Of a stretch of DNA of 64,000 bases, positions 37,701 to 46,379 are shown piece after piece. The notes under the pieces were generated by a model. The model had not been told where the DNA came from, did not search any database, and worked only from the letters and a program-made list of their open reading frames with translations. The stretch comes from Dyadobacter sp. NIV53 (GTDB lineage Bacteria; Bacteroidota; Bacteroidia; Cytophagales; Spirosomataceae). A program made the position numbers and the translations under genes. The number at the start of each line of letters is the position of its first letter. The stretch's first letter is position 1. The DNA lies in contig NZ_CP081299.1 of the NCBI RefSeq assembly GCF_019711195.1, positions 5,614,501 to 5,678,500 of the forward strand. The letters run 5' to 3'.

Positions 37701-38149
37701 AAAAAGATTTCAGCCATTATGAACTGCAACGCAGCCACAATTCGAAAGATTTTGTAGAACTGGTCAAAATAGAAGGAAACAGTGCCGGCAATTACAATTA
37801 TTCAGATCAAAACCCGATAACCGGGACAGGTTATTACCGCCTGAAAATGGTGGATAACGATGGCAGCTTCGCATACAGCCGGATCAGGAGCGTACAGAAC
37901 GAAGAAAACCTCCGTACGGTTTTATTCCCTAACCCGGTCAGTGACAAACTAACGATTGAAACAGCTGACTGGACTTCGGTAACCGGAGTTGAGCTGATCA
38001 ACAGCCTGGGCCAGACAATCCGTGAGATGAAAGGAAGTACCTTGCAAAACAACCTTAGTATGGTGAGTGTAAACCCGGGTGTATATATGATCAGAATATC
38101 CCATAAGGGTGGGGCTTCCGAGCTCCGCAAAATTGTTGTAGTGAAATAA
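34781..38149 (+). CDS. Large secreted protein with beta-helix, five Ig-like repeats and a T9SS type A sorting domain
   Basis: The 1122 residues begin with a long basic lead and a hydrophobic signal (GLIIMLAMLFSTAGFSA, about residues 42-58). A right-handed parallel beta-helix region (about 60-390) is rich in Gly and Asn turns (GGGAMGF, GGAIHA, GGAIKT). Five tandem repeats of 79-80 residues follow (about 417-808), each starting Q-P-x-L/I-x-x-V-T-Q-P-T-C. A SdrD-like segment (VDLGGTVYEDNTLLSDG) and a fibronectin-like region come next. The C-terminal sorting domain is VLFPNPVSDKLTIE to LRKIVVVK. It is probably a surface adhesin or matrix protein exported through the T9SS. A strong terminator follows. 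Confidence 0.88.
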   Translation: MKNHYTHGQNDESFLDHFNPLKTGHNRKLFSVFNLNLVGKQGLIIMLAMLFSTAGFSADRYIKFGSSGGGTTWTDAANQSNLSAFVNAGHNVYVAAGTYTVTNLLTGAGPFFISGGYPTNATGTDKTGYNPTANVTTFSPSGSARILGSRTGTSTTLTVYGVKFTGGVGSGGGGVLSLNTAGSGTSVIKFYDCTVIGNSSSGGTTPGGAFRVLSRVANTSDNILFSNCYFENNIANGTTNGGGAMGFQAETGTTLITDCKFVTNKALGSGSSGGGAIHASSGMNFTVTKSYFCENSTSTGTEGGAIKTTNMSPPSLISFSTFKNNSSNNGFALYTESTVLKSITTWNNFRNGTGAGTRIEVISNGDLTDSFLYYDQSQYSYVATSNTFDTQTNPANEPGPVGSCPTAITPVCVTPSQPTLGTVTQPTCLSTTGSFSITNYDAAVTYSVSPSTGVTVSGSGVVTAPAGSYTVTAADGACVSSASASVTVNAQPTTLAQPKLSPVTQPTCSVTAGSFTITNYDASYTYTVSPSAGVTVSAGSVTAPAGSYTVTATSGTCTSPASASATVNAQPATPAQPTLSAVTQPTCSVSTGSFTIANHNPGYTYTISPSTGVTISGDAVTAPAGSYTLTATLGACTSVGSAGVTVNSQPSTPAQPTLGTVTQPTCTVTTGSFEITNYDPSYTYTVSPSAGVTVSGSTITAPAGTYSVTATSAAACSSPASASTTVDAQPTALAQPTIGTVTQPTCTVATGSFTIANYDATYSYAVSPSAGTSISGNTITVPTGSYTITATSGTCSSPASASVVITAPTVDLGGTVYEDNTLLSDGINGTELNGTSLGLYVTLFQGSTQIDVQPVDASGNYLFSGKPQGTYKLVLGTTSTGSAVKELPAGYYTLGEGGPVTAGVSAGDGTANGETSVTANCAGITYETLRVAADVSYLSNNFGLTTTPLPVTLISFEARLAEGKVNLTWKTASEKDFSHYELQRSHNSKDFVELVKIEGNSAGNYNYSDQNPITGTGYYRLKMVDNDGSFAYSRIRSVQNEENLRTVLFPNPVSDKLTIETADWTSVTGVELINSLGQTIREMKGSTLQNNLSMVSVNPGVYMIRISHKGGASELRKIVVVK
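36029..37203 (+). repeat. Five tandem coding repeats of 237-240 bp
   Basis: Units begin at about 36029, 36269, 36506, 36743 and 36983, each encoding the start Q-P-x-L/I-x-x-V-T-Q-P-T-C and the later VTAPAGSYTVTA-type segment. The spacing is 240, 237, 237 and 240 bases. DNA identity is clearly lower than protein pattern similarity, so the array is not freshly expanded. Confidence 0.85.
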
Positions 38150-38161
38150 ATTTGATTAAAC

Positions 38162-38210
38162 TTTAATGATAAAACCCCGGTCCGTCTCAGGCTGGGGTTT
38201 TATCATTAAA
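38162..38210 (+). terminator. Strong intrinsic terminator after the adhesin gene
   Basis: A perfect 17-bp stem (38162-38178 with 38194-38210; arms TTTAATGATAAAACCCC and its complement) encloses a 15-base loop. It lies 12 bases after the adhesin stop and separates the adhesin from the sensor kinase. Confidence 0.88.
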
Positions 38211-38313
38211 AACAAAAAAATATCCTGATTTTTGTTAGATTTAAATTCTGAAAATTGGGGTCTGAATATTAAGTGTGATCTCCATAAACAGCTTTGTTCA
38301 ACATACTATTCCA

Positions 38314-40316
38314 ATGAACCGAATCTTTATTTTATTATTTTTTATGTTCATTCCGGCGATAGTAACCGGACAGATATCCGATAGTTTATTTAAGGCGTTG
38401 CCGGACAGTCTGAAGCCAAAGGGTAAGGGGAAGAATATTAATTATTTGGAAATATGTAAAATAATTGAAAACACGCCAAGAGAATTTACAAATCAATATT
38501 ATGACGAATTTAACTCTCTCAACAAGGAATTGGAAGCAGAGTTTAAAACCAATAACAGTCCGGAAGCCAAAATGATTTGTGCGGCAAGTATCTGTACTTT
38601 TTATGGAAGAATACAAACAAATAAAGTTGAAGAAAAATGGAATGATCAGGTTATTGCAAACGGAGAGTTAGTTAAACGGAATTCCAAAATCCTGGCTGTT
38701 GCCTATCTGAACAAGGCAGTGTTTCAGAGTCGCCATGATCGTTTTACCTCAGCTATTGAATTTCTACACAAGGCAACTGAAATGGCTAAAATGGAGGGAT
38801 ACAAGGATGTTACTGCTGATGGCTACGGAATTTTATGGAGAATTCATAATGACCTTCAACTAAACCATGAAGCTCTAAATTATGCCAACAAACTGGTGGG
38901 TTCGTTAGGTGATATTCCTCAAAACTCTATTACCCGGTACCATGCATATATTGCAAAATCATTCTCGTACAGTAAATTGTACAAAACCGAAAAAAAGCGG
39001 CTTACGCCGATTCTTCAATAAAAATAATAGATAACCTATTGAGGTCTATCACTGATACAACCGGTCATTGGAAGCAGACTTGTTACCGTAGCTTAATGGT
39101 AACTTATTACCACCTTGGTAATTATAAAAAAGTAATCGATTATTCCGATTCTATCAGAAGTGATCGGTATATAAAGACTCTTCTTAAAACAACGCCATCG
39201 GCGGATTTCTGGTGGGAAGTTTATGCTGCGCTCGCGCAAATAAAATTGGGAAATACTGCCATAGGGTTAAATCTGTTAGGAAAACTTAACGTCTCCCTGC
39301 TAAAAAAGGAAATTAATCAAGAGGTAAGTCATGTATTATCCGAATACTTCGAATCCAAAGGAGAATATAAGGAATCGTTAAAACACTTCAAACTTTACCA
39401 GGCTTATAAGGATTCATCAAATGTGATTATTCAGAAAGGTGTTGTCTTCGAAGCCGAACAAAAATATTCCGTTGCTCAAAAAGAAGTAGCGATCAAAGAT
39501 CTTGAAACCAAAAACCTGCAAAGCCAGGCAACGATGAATAAATTGTTGGGGCTGGCTATATTGGCTATACTGGTTGCCATAATTTTATTCCTGAACAACA
39601 AACGCCAGCAGGCACGGAGACAAATAGAACGACAGCAACTTGTGGACGAACTGACGGGTATGGAAAAGGAAATGGAGCTTGACCGGATTCGCCTGAAAAC
39701 TGAAAATGAAGAAGCGATAATCAGTCAGCGTAAGATAATTTCCAAAAACATGCACGACGAAGTGAGCGGGGACTGGCTTGCTGTTCAGTACCACATAGCC
39801 GACCTCAAAGACAAGGTAAAAAGTGAAGAAGCATTGCATGCTTTAACTGACATTGAAGAGGATGTACGCGAGGGGTATATTAATGCCCGTGAGTTCATGC
39901 ACAGGCTCAATGAAACAAGTTCGAAAGAGCAATACAGCACTTTCAGTCTTCTGGAAAATCTTTCACTTCGTTTCGGGCCGGGAAGTAATCTGCAAATCCA
40001 TACGGAGGTAGATAAGGAGTTGGAAAAGAAAGTAACAGGTAGCCAGAATGAAGAATTATACAAGGTTGTCCGCGAGGCAGTAACCAATTGTCTCAAACAC
40101 TCCGGTGCTACGCGTGTGGATATTGCGCTATATGGGAAAGATCATTCTGTGGTAATCGATATCAAAGATAATGGACGCGGACTTTCAGCAAAACCAGGAA
40201 CAGGCCTGGGTATGACCACCATGCGGGAGCGTATTGAAGGATTGGGAGGTGTACTGGAAGTGAATTTTTCTGGACAAGGTGCACATATTCACGGATCTTT
40301 TCCAAAAGCCGCGTAA
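38314..40316 (+). CDS. TPR-containing sensor histidine kinase, NarX/HisKA_3 class (single-base frameshift)
   Basis: A signal/anchor (MNRIFILLFFMFIPAIVTGQ) is followed by a helical TPR-like sensor region, a membrane helix (LLGLAILAILVAIILFL) and a coiled coil. The dimerisation helix has the phospho-acceptor histidine in SKNMHDEVSGDWLAVQ. The HATPase domain has REAVTNCLKHSGAT, DNGRGL and GLGMTTMRERIEGLGG. The frame breaks in an A7 run at 38990-38996: frame 1 ends KKRLTPILQ, and one extra A gives KKAAYADSSIKIIDNLLRSI, joining the halves. The likely partner is the LuxR regulator at 33622-34251. ATG 38314 is preferred because the signal peptide starts there. Confidence 0.88.
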
Positions 40317-40436
40317 ATTGGCCTTAAACTGTTGTGTTGAATAGATTTAGTCACGGAAAAGATTCGTTTTTAAACAATTTCTACAATACATACGAATAAA
40401 GGATTATCAGATTATATGAGTTTTGTTAATTTGGGG

Positions 40437-40444
40437 TAACTTTG
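40437..40444 (+). promoter_or_regulatory. Candidate Bacteroidota -7 box for the acetyltransferase
   Basis: TAACTTTG matches TAnnTTTG, 40 bases before the ATG at 40484. It overlaps the alternative TTG start at 40442, which supports the later start. No -33 element is seen at the usual distance. Confidence 0.35.
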
Positions 40445-40483
40445 AGCTTAATACATAACCTGTCTAATCGAATAAAGTCTTTA

Positions 40484-40990
40484 ATGGATATTACTATCAG
40501 AAATGCTGCTCCCCGTGATTTACCATCTATCTTAGAAATTATAAATCAAGCTATTCTTACCTCTACTGCCATTTACGATTACGAAATAAGAACCCTTGAA
40601 GAGCAAACTGCCTGGTTTGAGAAAATGATCCTGGACGGAATGCCGGTCATTGTGGCTGAGCATGACAAAAAAGTACTCGGGTATGGATCGTATAATATTT
40701 TTCGTCCTAAAATCGGTTATAAATTCAGTGTGGAGCATTCGATTTATCTGGATGACAAGTCAAGAGGGATCGGAGTGGGAGGGAAGCTGCTGGGAAGTTT
40801 GATACAACGTGCAAAAGAATCAGGATTGCATACAATGATTGCCGGAATAGACGCCGCAAATCGCGGAAGTATCGAATTTCATAAAAAATACGGTTTTATT
40901 GAAAAAGGCTATTTAAGAGAAGTTGGGTATAAATTTGATCAATGGCTAGATCTGGTATTTATGCAGTTAATACTGGAAGAAGAGGAGTAA
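40484..40990 (+). CDS. GNAT acetyltransferase, phosphinothricin-acetyltransferase-like
   Basis: This protein of about 168 residues starts MDITIRNAAPRDLPSILEI. The N-terminal segment AILTSTAIYDYEIRT, the CoA-binding loop SRGIGVGGKLLGSLI and the later GIDAANRGSIEFHKKYGF followed by GYLREVGYKF are the pattern of the Pat/Bar-like (L-amino acid N-acyltransferase) branch. Natural substrates of such enzymes are often methionine sulfone-like compounds; which applies here is unknown. Confidence 0.87.
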   Translation: MDITIRNAAPRDLPSILEIINQAILTSTAIYDYEIRTLEEQTAWFEKMILDGMPVIVAEHDKKVLGYGSYNIFRPKIGYKFSVEHSIYLDDKSRGIGVGGKLLGSLIQRAKESGLHTMIAGIDAANRGSIEFHKKYGFIEKGYLREVGYKFDQWLDLVFMQLILEEEE

Positions 40991-40993
40991 AAA

Positions 40994-41092
40994 GCCCTGA
41001 AAGGGCGGAATGTCTCAAAACAGGGCACCAACTATTTACAAGTCCCTTCGCCCTGAAAGGGCATAATATCTCAGGATAGGGCAACGCCCTAT
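40994..41092. repeat. Two REP-like palindromic repeats (GCCCTGAAAGGGC)
   Basis: Copy 1 (40994-41027) has GCCCTGAAAGGGC then TGTCTCAAAACAGGGC. Copy 2 (41050-41092) has GCCCTGAAAGGGC then ATAATATCTCAGGATAGGGC and ACGCCCTA. Each can form a small stem and the second part forms another. I have seen this kind of element scattered between genes in many genomes. It lies between two convergent genes. Confidence 0.75.
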
Positions 41093-41124
41093 CTTTCTAT
41101 CCCACATAGCACCGCCCCATTATA

Positions 41125-42231
41125 TCAATGCGCCCGTCCGGTTTCCACATAAACCTCCTCGTCACCGGTTGGTTTTCCCTGCCACCAGGAAGCAAGTATT
41201 GATCCGGTAATATTCATTAACGGGCCAAAAATAGCCGGTGCCAGTCCAACTGTTGCCATTTTTCCCATCTCTTTTGCAATTCCGGAAGCAAGCCCGCCGT
41301 TTTGCATGCCTACTTCAATAGCAATAGTCCGGCAATCCCTCTCGCTCATTTTAAATAATCTTCCTGACCAGTAACCTAATGTATAGCCAGACAAATTATG
41401 TATCAGCACCAATAAGAGCAAAGCTGGGCCGATAGTGAGTAAACTATCTCTTCCTGCTGCTGTAATAATCACAATGATAAATGCAATTCCGGCCATAGAC
41501 ACCAGAGGCATGGCATCATCCAGCCATTTCGCTTTTCCACTGAATAATTTATTGAAAATCAGCCCGGCTCCAATCGGGATAATGACCATGTAAATAATGT
41601 CCTTCATCATTTTCCATGTGTCTATATCTACAAAAGCGCCTGCCAGGAAACTCATTAACAATGGTGTAATGATCGGAGCGAGCATAGTGGATATGGCTGT
41701 AATAGTAATGGAAAGTGCCAGATTCGCCTTCGCCAGATAAGAAATTACATTGGAAGCCATGCCATTTGGAGAACAGCCAATGAGGATAATTCCGGCGGCA
41801 ATTTCAGGAGGGAAACCGCTGATACTTGCAAGTGTATACCCGATTGTGGGCATGATCATAAAATGGCTTACAACGCCAATAAATACGCCTTTCGGCATTT
41901 TTACAACACCAACAAAGTCACCGAAACTCATAGACGTTCCCATACCGAACATAATAACCTGAATAAGCGGGGTGATCAATGTTGCAAGTTTAAAACCGTT
42001 TACGGTTTGGAAATACTGAGGATAATAGAGTGCAGTAGTGACTGCAGAAAATATGACCGTTGTATAAGTAAAACCTTTTAGCTTATCGAAACCGCGGAAG
42101 CCGATAGCCATGCAAAGAAAGAATCCGATGAAAAACGGGCCGGCCTGATGGATATTTCCTGTAAATGATAAGATGAGTGCAATGAGTAAAAGTAAAACCG
42201 CAACACCAGACAGAAGCTTGTAAATATTCAT
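41125..42231 (-). CDS. Bile acid:sodium symporter family transporter
   Basis: This 368-residue membrane protein has about ten helices. The family segments GMGTSMSFGDFVGV, IILIGCSPNGMASNVISYLA and AIEVGMQNGGLASGIAKEMG match the SBF/BASS fold, whose crossing helices bind sodium (the EVGMQNGGLA motif). Bacterial members carry organic anions such as keto acids or pantoate. It lies next to the RraA gene at the end of the catabolic island and might move a product of that pathway across the inner membrane; that is inference. Confidence 0.88.
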   Translation of the reverse strand: MNIYKLLSGVAVLLLLIALILSFTGNIHQAGPFFIGFFLCMAIGFRGFDKLKGFTYTTVIFSAVTTALYYPQYFQTVNGFKLATLITPLIQVIMFGMGTSMSFGDFVGVVKMPKGVFIGVVSHFMIMPTIGYTLASISGFPPEIAAGIILIGCSPNGMASNVISYLAKANLALSITITAISTMLAPIITPLLMSFLAGAFVDIDTWKMMKDIIYMVIIPIGAGLIFNKLFSGKAKWLDDAMPLVSMAGIAFIIVIITAAGRDSLLTIGPALLLLVLIHNLSGYTLGYWSGRLFKMSERDCRTIAIEVGMQNGGLASGIAKEMGKMATVGLAPAIFGPLMNITGSILASWWQGKPTGDEEVYVETGRAH

Positions 42232-42373
42232 GTTTTGTAAATATTGTTCTTTTATAAAATGCTGTATGGAAAGAGTATTGATCCGAAAACGGAAAATGGT
42301 TTTATTAGTAAAGAAAAGTTTGAATGAGTCTACTGATTATCTGGTCTGGTGCGACCCGGTCGCGCAGGCCAAT

Positions 42374-43300
42374 TTACCAGGTTCTTTTCTTCATGTATTC
42401 ATCCAGTTCCGCTCTTTTCATAGGAATTTCTTTGGGGTTTTTGTCCAGCCAATTCATGAAATCCTGTTTCAGTTTCTCCGACCATTGGCTGTCGATTTGC
42501 CCTGGCGTATACTTTTGTTCTTTGAGCATCTGAATGCCGAATTTATCCCTGATCCCGATAAATTCAGCAGTAAGTATTACTTTTTCGGCGAGATGGGCCG
42601 GTATGAAAATAATGCCTTCTCTTTTTGCCAGGACCAGGTCACCCGGCAGCACAATAGCCCTTCCGATTCTGATGGGCGTGTTCAGTCCGGTCAAAACCAC
42701 ATCTTTTAGATAAGAAGGATCCCAGTCACGCACAAATGCATTAAAACCTTCAATTTTAGAAAGTCCTTCGAGGTCGCGTGAAGAGGCATCAAAAATGACA
42801 CCGTTCCCTGATTTGGCAAAAATAGAATTGCCCAGATTATCACCGATCAATGTTCCCTGAGCAATTTTTCCGAAACCGTCTGCCACATAAACATCGCCTT
42901 TTGAAAGCTGGTCAATCGGCCACGAATTGGTGTTGCCTATACGGCCGTTTTTTGCACCGCGTTCTTTAATATTTTTTTCTAAATCAGGTCTCGATGGCAT
43001 AAACTGAGCAGTTAATGCGCGTCCGGCAATGGGAACATCCTGATGAATCATTTTCCAGTTGCCATCAAACTGGCAGTTATAACCTTCATTCTGGAGAACG
43101 ACCCAGGCTTCTTCAATAGCAATTTCTTTTACCCGGCGGATCAGGTCATCCGGTACCTTGGGCCTGCCATCCGGAAAACGTTCACCTTTCCATTCAGAAG
43201 TAAGAAAAATGAGTTCTTCTTTTGAAATAGTTTGCGCCTGGATTTTTGAAAAACTGACGCAAATAATAGTAATACAGGCAATCAGGATTTTATTTTTCAT
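42374..43300 (-). CDS. Exported RraA-family protein (HMG/keto-acid aldolase-like)
   Basis: This 308-residue protein has a signal peptide (MKNKILIACITIICVSFSKIQA). The RraA fold covers about residues 60-235. It contains the family's pocket residues in IGDNLGNSIFAKSGNGVIFD followed by ASSRDLEG (the R-D pair binds Mg and substrate in aldolase members), and VLPGDLVLAKREGIIFIP. Cytosolic RraA relatives include 4-hydroxy-4-methyl-2-oxoglutarate aldolase and oxaloacetate decarboxylase. An exported form with a C-terminal extension is unusual. It lies downstream of an exported amidohydrolase in the same direction. Confidence 0.85.
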   Translation of the reverse strand: MKNKILIACITIICVSFSKIQAQTISKEELIFLTSEWKGERFPDGRPKVPDDLIRRVKEIAIEEAWVVLQNEGYNCQFDGNWKMIHQDVPIAGRALTAQFMPSRPDLEKNIKERGAKNGRIGNTNSWPIDQLSKGDVYVADGFGKIAQGTLIGDNLGNSIFAKSGNGVIFDASSRDLEGLSKIEGFNAFVRDWDPSYLKDVVLTGLNTPIRIGRAIVLPGDLVLAKREGIIFIPAHLAEKVILTAEFIGIRDKFGIQMLKEQKYTPGQIDSQWSEKLKQDFMNWLDKNPKEIPMKRAELDEYMKKRTW

Positions 43301-43315
43301 TTTGTGATTTGGTTT

Positions 43316-43438
43316 AGGTTACACCGAGAACCACACAGTAAAGAGGAGGACCGCAGAGATTCATTTGAGAAAAAAAACTACCTCTATGGCTCTCTTTCTT
43401 TCTCTGTGGTTCCGCGCGGCGTCCGTTCTGTGTAACCT
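43316..43438. repeat. Imperfect inverted repeat between the amidohydrolase and RraA genes
   Basis: AGGTTACAC at 43316-43324 pairs with GTGTAACCT at 43430-43438. Inside, the arms share GAACCACA, AAAGAGG and similar blocks in inverse order. It looks like a small miniature-element-type repeat or decayed long hairpin. Its right end overlaps the amidohydrolase stop codon. Confidence 0.6.
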
Positions 43439-44711
43439 CAGTTTTTTTTAGCAACTACCAGCGGGTTGGTCAGGCCGTTTAGATCATAGACCACTTTTCC
43501 GGCGCGTATGGTTACTTCTGCTTCCAGTTTTTGTTTGCCCTGAATTTTCGTTCCGGTATAATCCCAGAAGCCGAATGTACCGGTATCGTTCAGTTGGAAT
43601 TTGCCATCCGCAACGCGCAGAACAGTAATATCTGCCGGCGATCCAACCGAAAGGTTACCCAGTTTTTCCCTGTGGATCACCTGTGCGGGCGTCCAGGTAC
43701 TGGCTTTGATGACGCTTTTCAAATCCATACCCATGGCCAGAAATTTAGACATAACATTCAGCATATCTTTCATGGCATTGTTCATGCTTCCTGTATGGAT
43801 ATCCGTACTGATCGTATTCGGATAAAACCCACTTTTAACTGCCGGAATAGCCTGCGAAAAAGCAAAACTGATTCCACCATAACCTACATCGAAGATGATT
43901 CCTTTTTTCGGGCTTCATAAACAAATGGTTTTATTTTTCCGGTTGTAACGTCCAGTATCGGTTCGCGGCTCGAAAGCTGGCCGAAACAGTGTGTAAATAT
44001 ATCTCCGGGACGCATGTGTTTCATAAAAAGCTCCTCAATAGGAAGCACAGGTTTGCTTCCGCCAAAATCTACCATAACCGGGAGATTGGCTAGTTTTCCA
44101 GCTCCTATAGCACGTTCTGTTGGCGTCCAGTTATAACCGTTATAATGTGCCAGTTTAATTCCAACAATATATTCAGGGTTTTCCATTGCGACTTTTGCAG
44201 TAGCCGCAGCATCCATATCCGCTACATTCTGTTCGTATGTTCCACCGCGCATGCCTTCTCCTACAATGTTAAGAAAAGAAAGCACTCTTGTTTTGGATAT
44301 ATCAATGGTTTGTTTTTTAAAATCAGCAAATGATTTCCATCCTGCACAACCTGCATCCACAACAGTCGTAACGCCGGTCCTGAATGTGAAACCATCAGGC
44401 GGTAAGGCGTTTGGACCATTGCTGTAAGTCTGGTCCATTTTGGTGCCGTAAAAATTATGCGAATGAATGTCGATCAGTCCGGGTGTGACATAAAGCCCTT
44501 TTGCATCAACAACCTGGATTCCTTCTTTTGGGTCAATATTTTTGGCAACGCTGATAATTGTATCCCCTTTCAGGCCAATATCCATCAATGCGTCGATATT
44601 GTTTTTGGGATCAATTACATGGCCGCCTTTGATGATGATCGTATATTTTTGGGCATTTACTATACCAAAAGAACAAATGAATACAGCAATTAATAGAAAT
44701 TTCTTGTTCAT
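43438..44711 (-). CDS. Exported amidohydrolase/deacetylase, copy 1 (single-base frameshift)
   Basis: A signal peptide (MNKKFLLIAVFICSFGIVNAQ) precedes a metal-dependent amidohydrolase of the dihydroorotase-like 'amidohydrolase/deacetylase' class. It has the HxH metal ligands in DIHSHNFYG, the likely carboxylated Lys in GIKLAHYNG, a His in FTHCFGQ and the catalytic Asp in ISTDIHTGS. The frame breaks at 43901-43908 (A6GG on the coding strand): frame 1 ends EARKKESSSM. One more base restores EARKKGIIFDVGYGG, as in the intact paralogue at 56678-57925. It follows susD by about 80 bases, so it is probably in the susCD transcript. Confidence 0.87.
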
Positions 44712-44794
44712 GTGTTAAGGTTTAGGATTCTGAAATAGAAAAGTACGGATCACAGGTTTTATAACTGTAATCCGTACCTGGTAAACTTTTGTTA

Positions 44795-46357
44795 TTATTT
44801 ATCCCACCAAACCAGACTGGACAATGTGTTTGTCCCACCTTGCCGTGTTCTGGCTTCATTGAAATTTTCGGCATTGTAAATTCCTTCCGAGTCCGGGATC
44901 ACAAATCTGGTAGGGATTTTACCTCCAGTCAGATTTCCCGGATAATTGGTTGGCGTTAAATTAGGATAACCTGTACGACGCCAGTTGGAAAAAATCTCGT
45001 ACTCATCTTCCAAAAACAGGGATACCCATTTTTGCGTATGGATCTGCGCCATTTGTTCAGCAACAGTTCCGGTGGCCTTGTATGGGTTTGCAATCAGATA
45101 TGCATTGATTTTAGCATCAGAAATCACACCTGCACTTCCGAATAATGCCCACTGTTTCATACCTGCTTTTACCGCTTCCTCATAAGTTGCTTTTGCCGTA
45201 CTTCCGCTGTACCAGCCTCTTAACGCAGCTTCTGCAAGAAGTAAATTCATTTCAGCATTTCCCATTACTACCAAAGGTGCGTTGTATTTCAAAATGGTAG
45301 CCGGATTAGGCTCAGAATAAGTATTGAAATCCGCGGGTAAAGAATTGAAAGCAGCATTTTGCATGCCTTTTTGCAAAGCAGTAGTTGTGTCGGCAGTAAA
45401 TGTTTTTCCATCCGCCGACGGCACCCACACAATAGAAACTACATTTAAACGAGGATCTTTGGTCGTTTTCAGGTAATCAATAAAGGTTTTGGCCAGTTTG
45501 CCGCCTTCTACATTATCGCCGCCCGGTGTAACATAGTCTGTTCCCATTAACCCGCTCGCTATAAAATTCCTGCTTGCTGTGATTGAACCATCAACATAAG
45601 CAATAGTAGCCACGTCTGCATCGCTCACGATTATTCCGCCTGCAATTGCTTTCTCAACCCAGGTTTTGGCCATGGCCGCATCTACCTCTGTCAAACGCAT
45701 ACCCAGCCGGAGCATCAGGGAATAACCGAATTTTTTCCATTTGGTAATATCTCCGCCATACATCAGGTCAGCATTTCCGAAAGTAGCCTGTGCCGCATCG
45801 AAAGCATTCAGTGATTCTTCAAGCTCCTTCAGCATATCCGCATATATGGCTGATTGTTCATCGTATTTCGGCGTATAATTTTTGTCCGAAAGTGCTTTTC
45901 CTGCATCCGAATAAGGAATATCACCATACAGATCGGTAAGCCTGTGATACAAATACGCACGCCAGATACGTGCTGCCGAAAGTTTGTTTACATCAGCAGG
46001 AGCCGTGGAAACCGCATCTATTACCTGTTCAATATCAATCACCGCTCCCGAATTCACAGGATCACCTCCATAAAGTGCCCAGCTGTTTACAGAGTAGCCG
46101 TAATTGAAATATTTGTCACCGGCTGCAGGCACTTCTTTGTATGTCGCAAAATGCTGCATGGAACCACCAATCGTAAGGTAAGCCGCACCTACATAATTCG
46201 TACTTACGGTAATCAGCTGCGCTTTGGTGAACAGAAATCCTGGAACAACCTCCGTAGAAGCATTCGGGTTAACATTCATTTCTTCAAAACCATTATCGCA
46301 GGAAGTTATAAACAGGGCCAGCGGGGCCAGATAAAGTAATCTTAAAAACTTTTTCAT
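44795..46357 (-). CDS. SusD/RagB-like outer-membrane lipoprotein
   Basis: SusD proteins cap the SusC channel and bind the nutrient at the cell surface. The lipoprotein signal MKKFLRLLYLAPLALFITSC ends with the lipid-carrying Cys, at about residue 20. The rest is a SusD-like helical fold with TPR-type motifs: RIWRAYLYHRLTDLYGDIPYS near the N-terminus and AEMNLLLAEAALRGW later, then SLFLEDEYEIFSNWRRTGYP. It lies 22 bases after susC. The nature of the ligand is not readable. ATG 46357 is preferred to GTG 46363. Confidence 0.93.
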   Translation of the reverse strand: MKKFLRLLYLAPLALFITSCDNGFEEMNVNPNASTEVVPGFLFTKAQLITVSTNYVGAAYLTIGGSMQHFATYKEVPAAGDKYFNYGYSVNSWALYGGDPVNSGAVIDIEQVIDAVSTAPADVNKLSAARIWRAYLYHRLTDLYGDIPYSDAGKALSDKNYTPKYDEQSAIYADMLKELEESLNAFDAAQATFGNADLMYGGDITKWKKFGYSLMLRLGMRLTEVDAAMAKTWVEKAIAGGIIVSDADVATIAYVDGSITASRNFIASGLMGTDYVTPGGDNVEGGKLAKTFIDYLKTTKDPRLNVVSIVWVPSADGKTFTADTTTALQKGMQNAAFNSLPADFNTYSEPNPATILKYNAPLVVMGNAEMNLLLAEAALRGWYSGSTAKATYEEAVKAGMKQWALFGSAGVISDAKINAYLIANPYKATGTVAEQMAQIHTQKWVSLFLEDEYEIFSNWRRTGYPNLTPTNYPGNLTGGKIPTRFVIPDSEGIYNAENFNEARTRQGGTNTLSSLVWWDK

Positions 46358-46379
46358 ATTCACTAAAATATTTTAATGA

